Part shown: one piece after another, positions 55,548-63,399 of the stretch
Layout: each line of letters begins with the position of its first letter
How positions within the stretch are numbered: position 1 is the first letter of the stretch
Origin: Acinetobacter sp. C32I
GTDB lineage: Bacteria > Pseudomonadota > Gammaproteobacteria > Pseudomonadales > Moraxellaceae
Direction of reading: 5' to 3'
Length of the DNA stretch: 64,000 nt
Assembly: GCF_023702715.1 (NCBI RefSeq)
Contig: NZ_CP098480.1
Span: 496,001 to 560,000, forward strand
Notes under the pieces: generated by a model
What the model was told of the DNA's origin: nothing
The model's input: only the letters and a program-made list of their open reading frames with translations
The model's database searches: none
Position numbers and translations under genes: made by a program

Positions 55548-57250
55548 AAGGACATCCTGAAATAGATCAACATCAAGGGGATGATAAGCAATTCCTGATC
55601 ATTGCCAAGCAGTTTTATAGTCAGAATAATTTGCCAAAAGACCTAAGCCAACAGATACATGATCTGATCAACCAGAGTCAGTGGCACATCAAAGACCATC
55701 CAGAGCGCCAAGCCAACCAACTGACACTACAACGCCGTAATATCAAAATCGTACCTGAATATAATCCTTTAACTCATAGGCCAACTGCTCACCCAATGCG
55801 AGCTCGAGTTGTTGGTACTGAAGGTGAAGAAATCCATGTGGACGAATGGGGGCGTATAAAAGTTCGTTTTCTATTTACACGTACAGAAGACCATAGCCAT
55901 GATGGTGGTGCGGGAACGAACGATGATGATACTGACTCAGCATGGGTCGATGTCCTGACCCCTTGGGCTGGCGAAGGTTTTGGTGTACGGTTTTTGCCTC
56001 GCATCGGTGAAATTGTGGTGATTGACTTCTTTGATGGCAACCTTGACCGTCCTTTTGTGCTGGGGCGGATTCATGAAGCGCAACACTCACCTACACAGTT
56101 TGATCAAATAGGAAAACTTCCTGAGACCAAAAAACTGGCAGGCATTCGATCACGTGAATATAAAGGCGAAGGATTTAATCAACTGCGTTTTGATGACAGC
56201 ACAGGGCAGATTAGTGCACAACTGCAAAGTAGCCATGCCGTCAGTCAATTGAATCTCGGTCAACTCAGTCATCCAAAAGCCAAAGCTGAAAGCGAAGATC
56301 GTGGCGAGGGCTTTGAACTGCGTACCGATTTATGGGGTGCAGTACGTGCGGGAGAGGGTTTATTGCTTTCGACCCATAAGCAAGACCAAGCACAAGGCGA
56401 ACATCTAGATGCACAGTTAGCCAGACAGCAACTTGAAACGAATCATAATAATGCCCAAGCACTGAGTGACGTCGCCAAAAATCAGCAGACAGATGAAATT
56501 GAGTCACTGGCACAGTTAAAGGAATTTGCTGCACAGATCGAAGTAAAGATTGCCAAACTCAATAAAGCATTGCTGTTACTGAGTTCACCCGATGGTATTG
56601 GCCTGAGTAGCCATGAAGATATTCATTTCTCGGCTGATAGACAGATCAATCAGATCGCTGGCGAGAGTATTCATCTGAGTACACAAAGAAATCTGATTGC
56701 CCATGCGCAAAACAGGATTAGTTTGTTTGCTGCCCAAACAGGTATTAAACAGGTTGCGGCGAAGGGGAAGTTTGAAGTCCATGCACAAACGGATGGCATA
56801 GACTTGTTCTCCAAACAAGGCATTCAAATTATTTCGACTGAAGATCGGATTGAAATTATTAGTGCAAAAGAAATTGTGATTACAGGTAAAAACTCTCAAC
56901 TGAAACTGAATGGTTCAGGAATTGTTGCTACCACAGGTGGCAAATTTGAAGTGAAGGCAGGTCAGCATGTGTTTATGGGTGGGGTGAAAGTAAATACGGT
57001 TATTTCAGTATTACCCGATGTAGAAAATCCTTATGTTTTACAATACTTGGTAAAAAATAAAGAAAGTCAGGTTATGGCTGATAAACCTTACATATTATTT
57101 GATGAAGAGGGAAATGTTCAAAAGGGAAAAACTGATCAAAAAGGACTTATGAAGCTAAAAACATCGCCATCTGCTCAACAAATTACGACTCTAGTAATGA
57201 TGAATGAAATTGAGCACGCTGGAGAAGAAGACTCTGGAGATCAGCTATGA
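55511..57250 (+). pseudogene. vgrG: vgrG, 3' part (OB fold, needle, TTR-like extension)
   Basis: Continuation of the spike protein in the shifted frame, open from 55511; the first possible start is TTG 55631. It contains FELKGHPEIDQHQG, then the gp5-type OB domain (HPMRARVVGTEGEEIHVDEWGRIKVRFLFTR) and LTPWAGEGFGVRFLPRIGEIVVIDFFDG. Next come a DUF2345-like region and the triple-stranded needle (FKVKAGQHVFMGG-like end). The last about 75 residues, ENPYVLQYLV to TTLVMM, look like a transthyretin-type domain (ADKPYILFDEEG, GKTDQKGL), a known effector-docking extension. Its stop overlaps the effector start by four bases. Without the 5' part it would not form a spike. Confidence 0.83.
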
Positions 57251-58671
57251 GTACCTATTTCAGCCGTCTAAAGCTCAATGTTCAAGCCCCTCTCAAATTG
57301 AAAGATTTAACTTATAAATTCTTTGTGATTAATAATGCGACTAAGAAAACAACAACATTTGAAGGTAGTTTTGATGAGCAGGGTTTAACAGGTTGGACTG
57401 AAATATATAACTTAAATACTATGTTAATTTATGAAGTTTATTTGCGTGGTGAAAGTTTACAGAGAATTGCTGTAAAAGCTTATCCAAATAAAAAAACGCA
57501 TAGCACCTTTACCATTAAAATGACTACAGAAATAACGCAGAAGGTGAAACAGAATATTAAGGAAATTTATTTAGATGATGGGGAAGTTGCATGGTATTTA
57601 ATTAAAAAAACTGAAACTATGCAGGACTGGTCTAAAAGAGTGTTTAAAAAGCCATTAGTGGCTTCTGATTGGGATACGCTTAAAGCAAATAATCCTCACA
57701 TATCTAATATGGCTCCCATCCGCTTACTAACACCCGGAATGGTCATTGTTCTCTCAAATTCAACCACAGCAAAGGAATTAGCACAGTATAAAAAGGATGC
57801 CCAAGAAGCCCAAAAGAATTTAGATCAAATGAACAAGGATAAGGACTTTGATGCAGAGTTCTTTGCTCAAAACTATGAGTTTTTACTTGATATCTATAGT
57901 GAAAATCAAGTTGTTGCCTCTAAACATGAGGTGTTTAATGATCCTAATGCTCATCCTTTAACGCATAAGTTTGAATCACCTGTTTCATCAGAAAGCAGTG
58001 GTATTGCTTGGGGAACTATAGCAAAAGGGGGGATAGATGCTTCTATGAATTTTTCGGTTGGAGCGATGGCAAAACTAAGTAAAGTTCAAGGAGAGATTAC
58101 CCTAAAATATAACGAAGAGGCTGCTAAAGGTTCAAGACTAGCTAACCCCAAGCATGAATCAGAATTTAGACGAAAATATTCCTCTTTATATAGACAGTTT
58201 GACAATAACTTTTTAAATGACATTTTTAGATGGGATCGTGGCATCCAAACTCAAAACATGAGGAAAGTTACAAAAAGTACAGCATTGATTCGAGATCCCA
58301 ATTACAAAGGTGGTACAAAAGCGTACGCTAAGAATATGGCGGAATTGGGGAAAATTAGTAAATATGTTAAAGGAGGAGGTTTGTTATTTATTGGTTTGGA
58401 TATTTATAATGCTGGGAATGCTATTGCGGATGCTAAACCTGAAGAAAAAGAAAGGACAGCTGTTGTTGAAACCTCTAAAATTGTTGGTGGTTTAACTGGC
58501 GGTATGATAGTAAGTGCTGTGGTAATTGGTCTTGCTAGTGGTGGAACTGGATGGGTTGTATTGGGAGTTGCTGCTGGTTTAGGTGCAGTTGCCAGTTGGG
58601 CTGTTGGTACAGGTACTGGTCTAGGTGCAGAATATGTATATGATAAAGTTAATGATAGAAATAGAAAATGA
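57247..58671 (+). CDS. Candidate T6SS effector: LysM-like domain and glycine-rich membrane hairpin
   Basis: A 474-residue protein coupled to vgrG by a four-base overlap. Residues 1-95 form a beta-rich domain. A LysM-like stretch lies at about 115-170 (AWYLIKKTETMQDWSKRV, LLTPGMVIVLSNS). A coiled-coil follows at 174-200. Residues 376-392 and 412-466 are glycine-rich and hydrophobic (GGGLLFIGL; GGLTGGMIVSAVVIGLASGG; VLGVAAGLGAVASWAVG), forming a likely membrane hairpin. It has no signal peptide. The position after vgrG and before a small membrane protein suggests a pore-forming effector paired with immunity. Strongly AT-rich. No enzyme motif is visible. The role is inferred from context and topology, not from a known family. 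Confidence 0.7.
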   Translation: MSTYFSRLKLNVQAPLKLKDLTYKFFVINNATKKTTTFEGSFDEQGLTGWTEIYNLNTMLIYEVYLRGESLQRIAVKAYPNKKTHSTFTIKMTTEITQKVKQNIKEIYLDDGEVAWYLIKKTETMQDWSKRVFKKPLVASDWDTLKANNPHISNMAPIRLLTPGMVIVLSNSTTAKELAQYKKDAQEAQKNLDQMNKDKDFDAEFFAQNYEFLLDIYSENQVVASKHEVFNDPNAHPLTHKFESPVSSESSGIAWGTIAKGGIDASMNFSVGAMAKLSKVQGEITLKYNEEAAKGSRLANPKHESEFRRKYSSLYRQFDNNFLNDIFRWDRGIQTQNMRKVTKSTALIRDPNYKGGTKAYAKNMAELGKISKYVKGGGLLFIGLDIYNAGNAIADAKPEEKERTAVVETSKIVGGLTGGMIVSAVVIGLASGGTGWVVLGVAAGLGAVASWAVGTGTGLGAEYVYDKVNDRNRK

Positions 58672-59099
58672 TTAATTTTATTAATTTATTTTTAGAAGAC
58701 AAAATTTTTTCTTTTTTTATTCTTGCTTTCCTTTTTTTATTTCTATATGTATTTACTTTTATCGTTCAGTATGTTTATTTATCCTGTAATTTAAAAGGTA
58801 TTTGTAGGCTTGTATATGGAGATGAGAGACATTATAAAATACCACTCAACCCATTTGATTCATATTTTATTGGATTGGTTCCAGTAGTTTTTTTTCGTGA
58901 AGTATTAAATATTAAGCAAGGCATGAGCTTCAAGAAGCTTTACAATAAAGATTTCTTTTTTATAGTAAGAAAAAATGAACTAGTTCAACTTCTCAATAAA
59001 TTCCCCCTCTTTTTTTGTATTCAATATACTCTTATCTTTTTCGGTATTTTTTTTCTTATATTTTTGACTTTAGCCTGCTTATTGTTAAGTTTTAGCTGA
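58668..59099 (+). CDS. Candidate membrane immunity protein
   Basis: A 143-residue integral-membrane protein, very rich in Phe and Leu. Helices are predicted at about residues 13-36 (FSFFILAFLFLFLYVFTFIV), a short hydrophobic span near 66-76, and a pair near 111-141 (PLFFCIQYTLIFFGIFF, LIFLTLACLLLSF). The connecting loops are basic. It overlaps the effector gene by four bases. A small polytopic protein directly after a membrane-hairpin effector is the usual setting for immunity to pore-forming toxins; that role is inference. Very AT-rich. No family recognised. Confidence 0.65.
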   Translation: MINFINLFLEDKIFSFFILAFLFLFLYVFTFIVQYVYLSCNLKGICRLVYGDERHYKIPLNPFDSYFIGLVPVVFFREVLNIKQGMSFKKLYNKDFFFIVRKNELVQLLNKFPLFFCIQYTLIFFGIFFLIFLTLACLLLSFS

Positions 59100-59267
59100 T
59101 ATCGAAATTGTAATTATTGTAGAGGTTATCATGATAATTATGCCGATGAGGGTTTTACTTATGGAGTTGTTGATAAAATTACAAAAGGTGTAAATGCTGG
59201 AGCAACCTCAAAAATGATAGAAGATAGACGTTCTTTTTTTGATAAGTCTAAAAATATTTTTCAATAG
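59100..59267 (+). pseudogene. In-frame remnant of a lost effector C-terminus
   Basis: The 55 codons after the immunity stop remain open in the same frame and have no start of their own. They encode a plausible protein tail containing YADEGFTYGVVDKITKGV and ending SKNIFQ. The GFTYGVVDK segment resembles GLGAEYVYDKVND at the end of the upstream effector. It may be the leftover C-terminus of an older effector. The next gene begins 10 bases after its stop. Confidence 0.4.
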
Positions 59268-59276
59268 TGAGGTTTT

Positions 59277-59798
59277 ATGAAATTTCTATTAATTACAACA
59301 CTCTTTTTAATGATTGGTTGTACTAATGCAAAAACGAATGATACTTATGAAGGCTGCGATCTAAAATATACGAAAATAAGTCTTAAGGTGAAAGATGATT
59401 TTCGAATAGTAAGTAAATCTTGTAATGAAGAAAATCCAGTTGTGATTAATTATTTAGAAGGAGGTAATCAAAAAATATTTATTAATAAATATGATATAAA
59501 TATAGGGAAGTGGTTGCCGAAGTTGGAAGCTGTAAGTGTTTATAAAAAAAATAATCAGAGACCATTGTTAATTACACTTCATACACAAGTATGGGATTCT
59601 CCAATAGTCAATGGTATTCTTTATAATGTTAACTTATATGAAATTTATTTAACTGAGAAAAGAGTTAGGTTGGTTGATGTAAGTAATATTCTTGGAAACT
59701 CTCAAAGTGGTTTAGATGGTGTTTCAGATGATTATATGCATTTTAAATTTAAGGATATAGCTACTATTAAAAAATGGCTTGATAAAAATTATAACTGA
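59277..59798 (+). CDS. Lipoprotein, candidate periplasmic immunity protein (paralogue 1)
   Basis: A 173-residue predicted lipoprotein: the signal peptide ends in IGC (Cys15) within LMIGCTNAK. The mature part has CDLKYTKISLKV, RPLLITLHTQ, YNVNLYEIYL and a C-terminal FKDIATIKKWLDKNYN. The same order of segments appears in the next gene, so the two are paralogues. Periplasmic, membrane-tethered location fits protection against a T6SS effector delivered there. Function is inferred from position after the effector-immunity pair. GTGAGG supplies the ribosome-binding site. AT-rich. Confidence 0.65.
   Translation: MKFLLITTLFLMIGCTNAKTNDTYEGCDLKYTKISLKVKDDFRIVSKSCNEENPVVINYLEGGNQKIFINKYDINIGKWLPKLEAVSVYKKNNQRPLLITLHTQVWDSPIVNGILYNVNLYEIYLTEKRVRLVDVSNILGNSQSGLDGVSDDYMHFKFKDIATIKKWLDKNYN
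59769..59794 (+). repeat. 26-base direct repeat, copy 1
   Basis: Encodes the KKWLDKNY end of the first paralogue and recurs exactly at 60338-60363 in the second. It marks a recent tandem duplication or shared origin. Confidence 0.6.
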
Positions 59799-59842
59799 AA
59801 ATATTTATTGGGTTTTTATTTTATCGAGATGGATTTTTTTAA

Positions 59843-60367
59843 ATGAGAAAACACCTTATACATTTCCTGTTTATTGTTTTATCTTTATTTTGTTATCAAA
59901 ATGCACTTGCAAAAGACCAATGTCATATGCAACAAGTCATAGATTTGAGGGTTTTTAAGAAAAATGACTATAAATTATTTAATTATACGTGTTCATCGGA
60001 GCAAGGTGAGATCTTAAAAAATTATATTGGAAATTCAAAAAAGGAGATTCTTGTAAATGAATATTTTGATTTTGCTGCTAAAGAAAGTCCTCAGCTTTTA
60101 GCCGTTAGTGTCTATAGACCAAAAATAAAGAAAATCCCCTTACTTATAACTCTTCACACATCATATTATTGTTGTACCCCGCAAATAGAAGGTAGTTTTT
60201 ATGAAGTTAATCTTTATCAGATAGATAAAAATATGAAGTTAACAGAATTAACAAGCCTACTAGGTGACGATGCAGAAGGTTTTGAAGGACAGGTAGTGCG
60301 GCGGGTTAATTATAAATTCAAAGACATTACTTCTATAAAAAAATGGCTTGATAAAAATTATAAATGA
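59843..60367 (+). CDS. Exported protein, candidate periplasmic immunity protein (paralogue 2)
   Basis: A 174-residue protein with a Sec signal peptide ending NALA (about residue 23) and no lipobox cysteine. It shares with the upstream lipoprotein the segments LAVSVYRP, PLLITLHTS, YEVNLYQI and FKDITSIKKWLDKNYK. It has a distinctive CHMQQ start and a YYCCTP pair of cysteines absent from paralogue 1. It would be soluble in the periplasm. Same role proposed as paralogue 1, by inference. It is followed by the ychF terminator region. Confidence 0.65.
   Translation: MRKHLIHFLFIVLSLFCYQNALAKDQCHMQQVIDLRVFKKNDYKLFNYTCSSEQGEILKNYIGNSKKEILVNEYFDFAAKESPQLLAVSVYRPKIKKIPLLITLHTSYYCCTPQIEGSFYEVNLYQIDKNMKLTELTSLLGDDAEGFEGQVVRRVNYKFKDITSIKKWLDKNYK
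60338..60363 (+). repeat. 26-base direct repeat, copy 2
   Basis: Exact match to 59769-59794, at the same place in the second paralogue. Confidence 0.6.
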
Positions 60368-60431
60368 GCATCTTTACTGGGGGGTTATCTATACGCATAA
60401 GCATTGATAAAGTGTTCATTTAAATGAATGT

Positions 60432-60468
60432 TAAAAAAAACCGCCAATAAGATCTTTACTGGCGGTTT
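60432..60468 (-). terminator. Rho-independent terminator for ychF
   Basis: A stem AAACCGCCA / TGGCGGTTT with a 13-base loop and a long T-run on the minus strand lies 19 bases beyond the ychF stop. Confidence 0.82.
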
Positions 60469-60486
60469 GGAAATCAAAACACTGAT

Positions 60487-61578
60487 TTATACATTAAAAC
60501 GGAAGTGCAATACGTCACCATCTTGAACGATATAAGTTTTACCTTCTAAACGCCATTTACCAGCTTCTTTGGCGCCGCTTTCACCGTTGTATTGAATGAA
60601 GTCATCATATGCCACACATTCAGCACGGATAAAGCCTTTTTCGAAGTCGGTATGAATCACACCAGCCGCTTGCGGCGCAGTTGCACCAACTTTCACAGTC
60701 CAAGCACGAACCTCTTGTACGCCCGCAGTGAAGTAAGTCTGTAAGCCAAGTAAGCTATAACCTGCACGAATCACCACGTTTAAGCCTGGTTCTTCCATAC
60801 CCATCGCTTCCAAAAATTCAGCGCGATCTTCATCTTCTAATAATGAAATTTCAGCTTCGATCTGGTTGCAAAGGGGTACAACAATCGCATTCTCTTCAGC
60901 AGCAAGTTTTTTTACCGCTTCAAGATGTGGATTATTTTCAAAACCGTCTTCTGCCACGTTGGCAATATACATGGTTGGTTTAAGCGTCATTAAACCAAAA
61001 CCACGGACTGCTTTACGTTCGTCATCAGAAAGTTCAGCTGCACGTGCTGGTTTACCTTCATCAAGTAAAGGCTGAATTTTTTCTAACACTGCTTTAGTTG
61101 CTAGTGCTTCTTTATCGCCGCCTTTTGCCGCTTTTGTTAAACGTAATAACGCTTTAGCAACGGTATCAAGGTCAGCAAGTGCAAGTTCAGTGTTGATGGT
61201 TGCGATGTCATCTAATGGGTCAATTTTACCATTTACGTGAATCACGTTTTCATCTTCAAAACAACGAACCACGTGTGCAATTGCATCAGTTTCACGGATG
61301 TTGGCAAGGAATTGGTTACCCAAGCCTTCACCTTTTGACGCACCAGCAACCAAACCTGCGATATCAACAAATTCCATCGTGGTCGGGATAACACGTTGTG
61401 GTTTAACAATCGCTGTAAGTTTGTCTAGGCGTGGATCTGGAACAGGGACAATACCTGTATTCGGCTCAATGGTACAGAACGGAAAGTTTTCAGCTGCAAT
61501 CGCTGCCTTTGTTAATGCATTGAACAATGTAGATTTACCTACGTTTGGCAGACCAACAATACCGCAATTAAAACCCAT
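60487..61578 (-). CDS. ychF: Redox-regulated ATPase YchF
   Basis: A 363-residue Obg-family P-loop protein that prefers ATP over GTP and binds ribosomes. The P-loop is [11 protein letters not shown] (near residues 8-18), followed by DIAGLV. A coiled-coil domain is inserted, and a C-terminal TGS domain ends the protein ([26 protein letters not shown]). Length matches the family from ATG 61578; the in-frame Met at 61590 would add four residues. It is apparently transcribed alone. Confidence 0.96.
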   Translation of the reverse strand: MGFNCGIVGLPNVGKSTLFNALTKAAIAAENFPFCTIEPNTGIVPVPDPRLDKLTAIVKPQRVIPTTMEFVDIAGLVAGASKGEGLGNQFLANIRETDAIAHVVRCFEDENVIHVNGKIDPLDDIATINTELALADLDTVAKALLRLTKAAKGGDKEALATKAVLEKIQPLLDEGKPARAAELSDDERKAVRGFGLMTLKPTMYIANVAEDGFENNPHLEAVKKLAAEENAIVVPLCNQIEAEISLLEDEDRAEFLEAMGMEEPGLNVVIRAGYSLLGLQTYFTAGVQEVRAWTVKVGATAPQAAGVIHTDFEKGFIRAECVAYDDFIQYNGESGAKEAGKWRLEGKTYIVQDGDVLHFRFNV

Positions 61579-61677
61579 GAAACCACTCACAAATGTGTTA
61601 TTTAAAAATTGCTGCTGATTTTACATGAAAGCCATGACAAAGTCAGGTCATGGCGAGTGTGGATTTTTATTTCAAGC

Positions 61678-62337
61678 TTAAACTTTGCGTTTATCGAGCT
61701 GTTTGGCAATATTATCGCCTGTGGTTTGTACCAACATGACCAAAACAATTAGGACTAAAATCACCGCCAACATCACTTGCATATCAAAACGTTGATAGCC
61801 GTAGCGATAGGCGATATCGCCCAAACCGCCTGCACCAATGGCACCTGCAATGGCAGAAGAACTGATCATGGTCACAATAGTCACAGTAAAACCTGCAACT
61901 ATCCCCGGTAAAGCTTCAGGAAGCAATACATGCCAAAGAATCTGCTTGCGGTTACAGCCCATTGCTTGCGCTGCCTCAATCAACCCTTGATCGACTTCAC
62001 GTAGACTGACCTCTGCAATACGTGCGAAGAACGGAATCGCGGCGATGGTCAACGGCACAATTGCAGCCAAGACGCCGTAACTGGTGCCGACAATCCAGCG
62101 GGTAAATGGAATCAAAGCCACCATTAAAATCAGGAAGGGTACAGAACGGGTAATATTAATCACCCAGCCTAATGACTGATTGATTTTTTTGGAAGGATAA
62201 ATCCCAAAATCAGCAGTACTCACCAAAATTAAAGCAATTGGCAGACCAATCAAAAAGGCGAGAATCGCTGAAACACCGACCATGATTAAAGTATCGGTAG
62301 TGCCTGTCAGTAATAGATCAATGAGTTGATTGTACAT
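61678..62337 (-). CDS. metI: Methionine ABC transporter permease
   Basis: A 219-residue inner-membrane permease of the MetNIQ methionine importer. It has five helices and the EAA loop that contacts MetN (EVDQGLIEAAQAMGCNRKQILWHVLLPEALPGI). Length matches MetI. It overlaps metN by 20 bases and lies last in a metN-metI order with metQ upstream. A hairpin (61631-61638 with 61647-61654) follows its stop and may weakly terminate. Confidence 0.94.
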   Translation of the reverse strand: MYNQLIDLLLTGTTDTLIMVGVSAILAFLIGLPIALILVSTADFGIYPSKKINQSLGWVINITRSVPFLILMVALIPFTRWIVGTSYGVLAAIVPLTIAAIPFFARIAEVSLREVDQGLIEAAQAMGCNRKQILWHVLLPEALPGIVAGFTVTIVTMISSSAIAGAIGAGGLGDIAYRYGYQRFDMQVMLAVILVLIVLVMLVQTTGDNIAKQLDKRKV

Positions 62338-63388
62338 AACCGATCACCTCAAGTTGTGTTATAGCAGGATGTTTTTCAGATTGTGAGTGGTTGAGATCAA
62401 AGTCGAGATTGCGAATCCCGATGATTAGTGAACCGATGGTACGCTGCTGAATGCTATCAATTTGACTGTAATACACCTGAACGGGGCTATTAAAGCCATC
62501 CAATAGTTCATATAAATCAGGCACTGATTTCGATTCACTGACATATTTCAATTTTAAAATCTGATGCGTACTCTGAGGCAGAATGGTTTGGCTCAACTCA
62601 AAGGGCAAATTCACCTGTTCAAAGTTGAGTAATTCCTGCGTGATCTGTTGTTGTGGATTGGAAAATATCGACCAGACTTGCCCGGCTTCAACAATTTCAC
62701 CCTGATCAATTACGATGACTTGATCGCAAATTTCTTGGATGACCTGCATTTCATGGGTGATCAAGACAATGGTTAAACCGAGGTTTTGGTTAATCTCTTT
62801 TAATAAGGACAGAATATTGGCAGTACTTTCAGGATCAAGTGCTGAGGTGGCTTCATCACAGAGCAGGATTTCAGGCTGAGAAACTAAGGCACGCGCGATC
62901 CCAACACGTTGTTTCTGTCCACCAGACAGTTGAGCAGGGTAATCATGTCGCTTTGCCTCTAATCCCACCAGCGTCAGTACCTCACTGACCCGCTGTTCGA
63001 TCTCAGCCTTGTCATAACCCGCAATACGTAGCGGTAAAGCCACGTTTTCCCACACCGTTTTGGCAGACATTAAATTAAAATGCTGAAAAATCATGCCAAT
63101 TTTCTGCCGAGTTTTGATCAACTCGGCATGGCTAAATTCTGCAATATTTTGTTGATGAATCAGAATACTACCTGTATCAATCGACTCTAAGCCGTTTAAG
63201 GTACGGAGTAGGGATGATTTACCAGCGCCACTTTTTCCGATAATCCCAACAATCTGTGCTTTGGGAATATCAATATTAATGTCTTTTAGAGCATGTAAGC
63301 GTTGGCCCTGTACATCATAAAACTTATTTAAACCACGTATTTTTAGATGCGGGACTGAAAAATCGACCTGTGAACCAAAACTCACCAT
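62318..63388 (-). CDS. metN: Methionine ABC transporter ATP-binding protein
   Basis: A 356-residue ABC ATPase energising methionine uptake. Walker A GKSGAGKSS, signature LSGGQKQRV and Walker B ILLCDEATSALDPES are all present. The C-terminal about 90 residues form the NIL domain, which binds methionine for trans-inhibition (SESKSVPDLYELLDGFNSPVQVYYSQ). ATG 63388 has AGGAGAA upstream. It overlaps metI and starts 11 bases after metQ. Confidence 0.95.
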   Translation of the reverse strand: MVSFGSQVDFSVPHLKIRGLNKFYDVQGQRLHALKDINIDIPKAQIVGIIGKSGAGKSSLLRTLNGLESIDTGSILIHQQNIAEFSHAELIKTRQKIGMIFQHFNLMSAKTVWENVALPLRIAGYDKAEIEQRVSEVLTLVGLEAKRHDYPAQLSGGQKQRVGIARALVSQPEILLCDEATSALDPESTANILSLLKEINQNLGLTIVLITHEMQVIQEICDQVIVIDQGEIVEAGQVWSIFSNPQQQITQELLNFEQVNLPFELSQTILPQSTHQILKLKYVSESKSVPDLYELLDGFNSPVQVYYSQIDSIQQRTIGSLIIGIRNLDFDLNHSQSEKHPAITQLEVIGYVQSTH

Positions 63389-63399
63389 GATTGTTCTCC

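Noticed and set aside
59131..59193. Short 20-codon frame starting at ATG between immunity and lipoprotein genes
   Set aside because: Too short, no ribosome-binding site, and overlaps the better-supported remnant frame.
61627..61660. Hairpin after metI as a strong terminator
   Set aside because: The stem is good but no T-run follows on either side at the right place; noted only within the metI entry.
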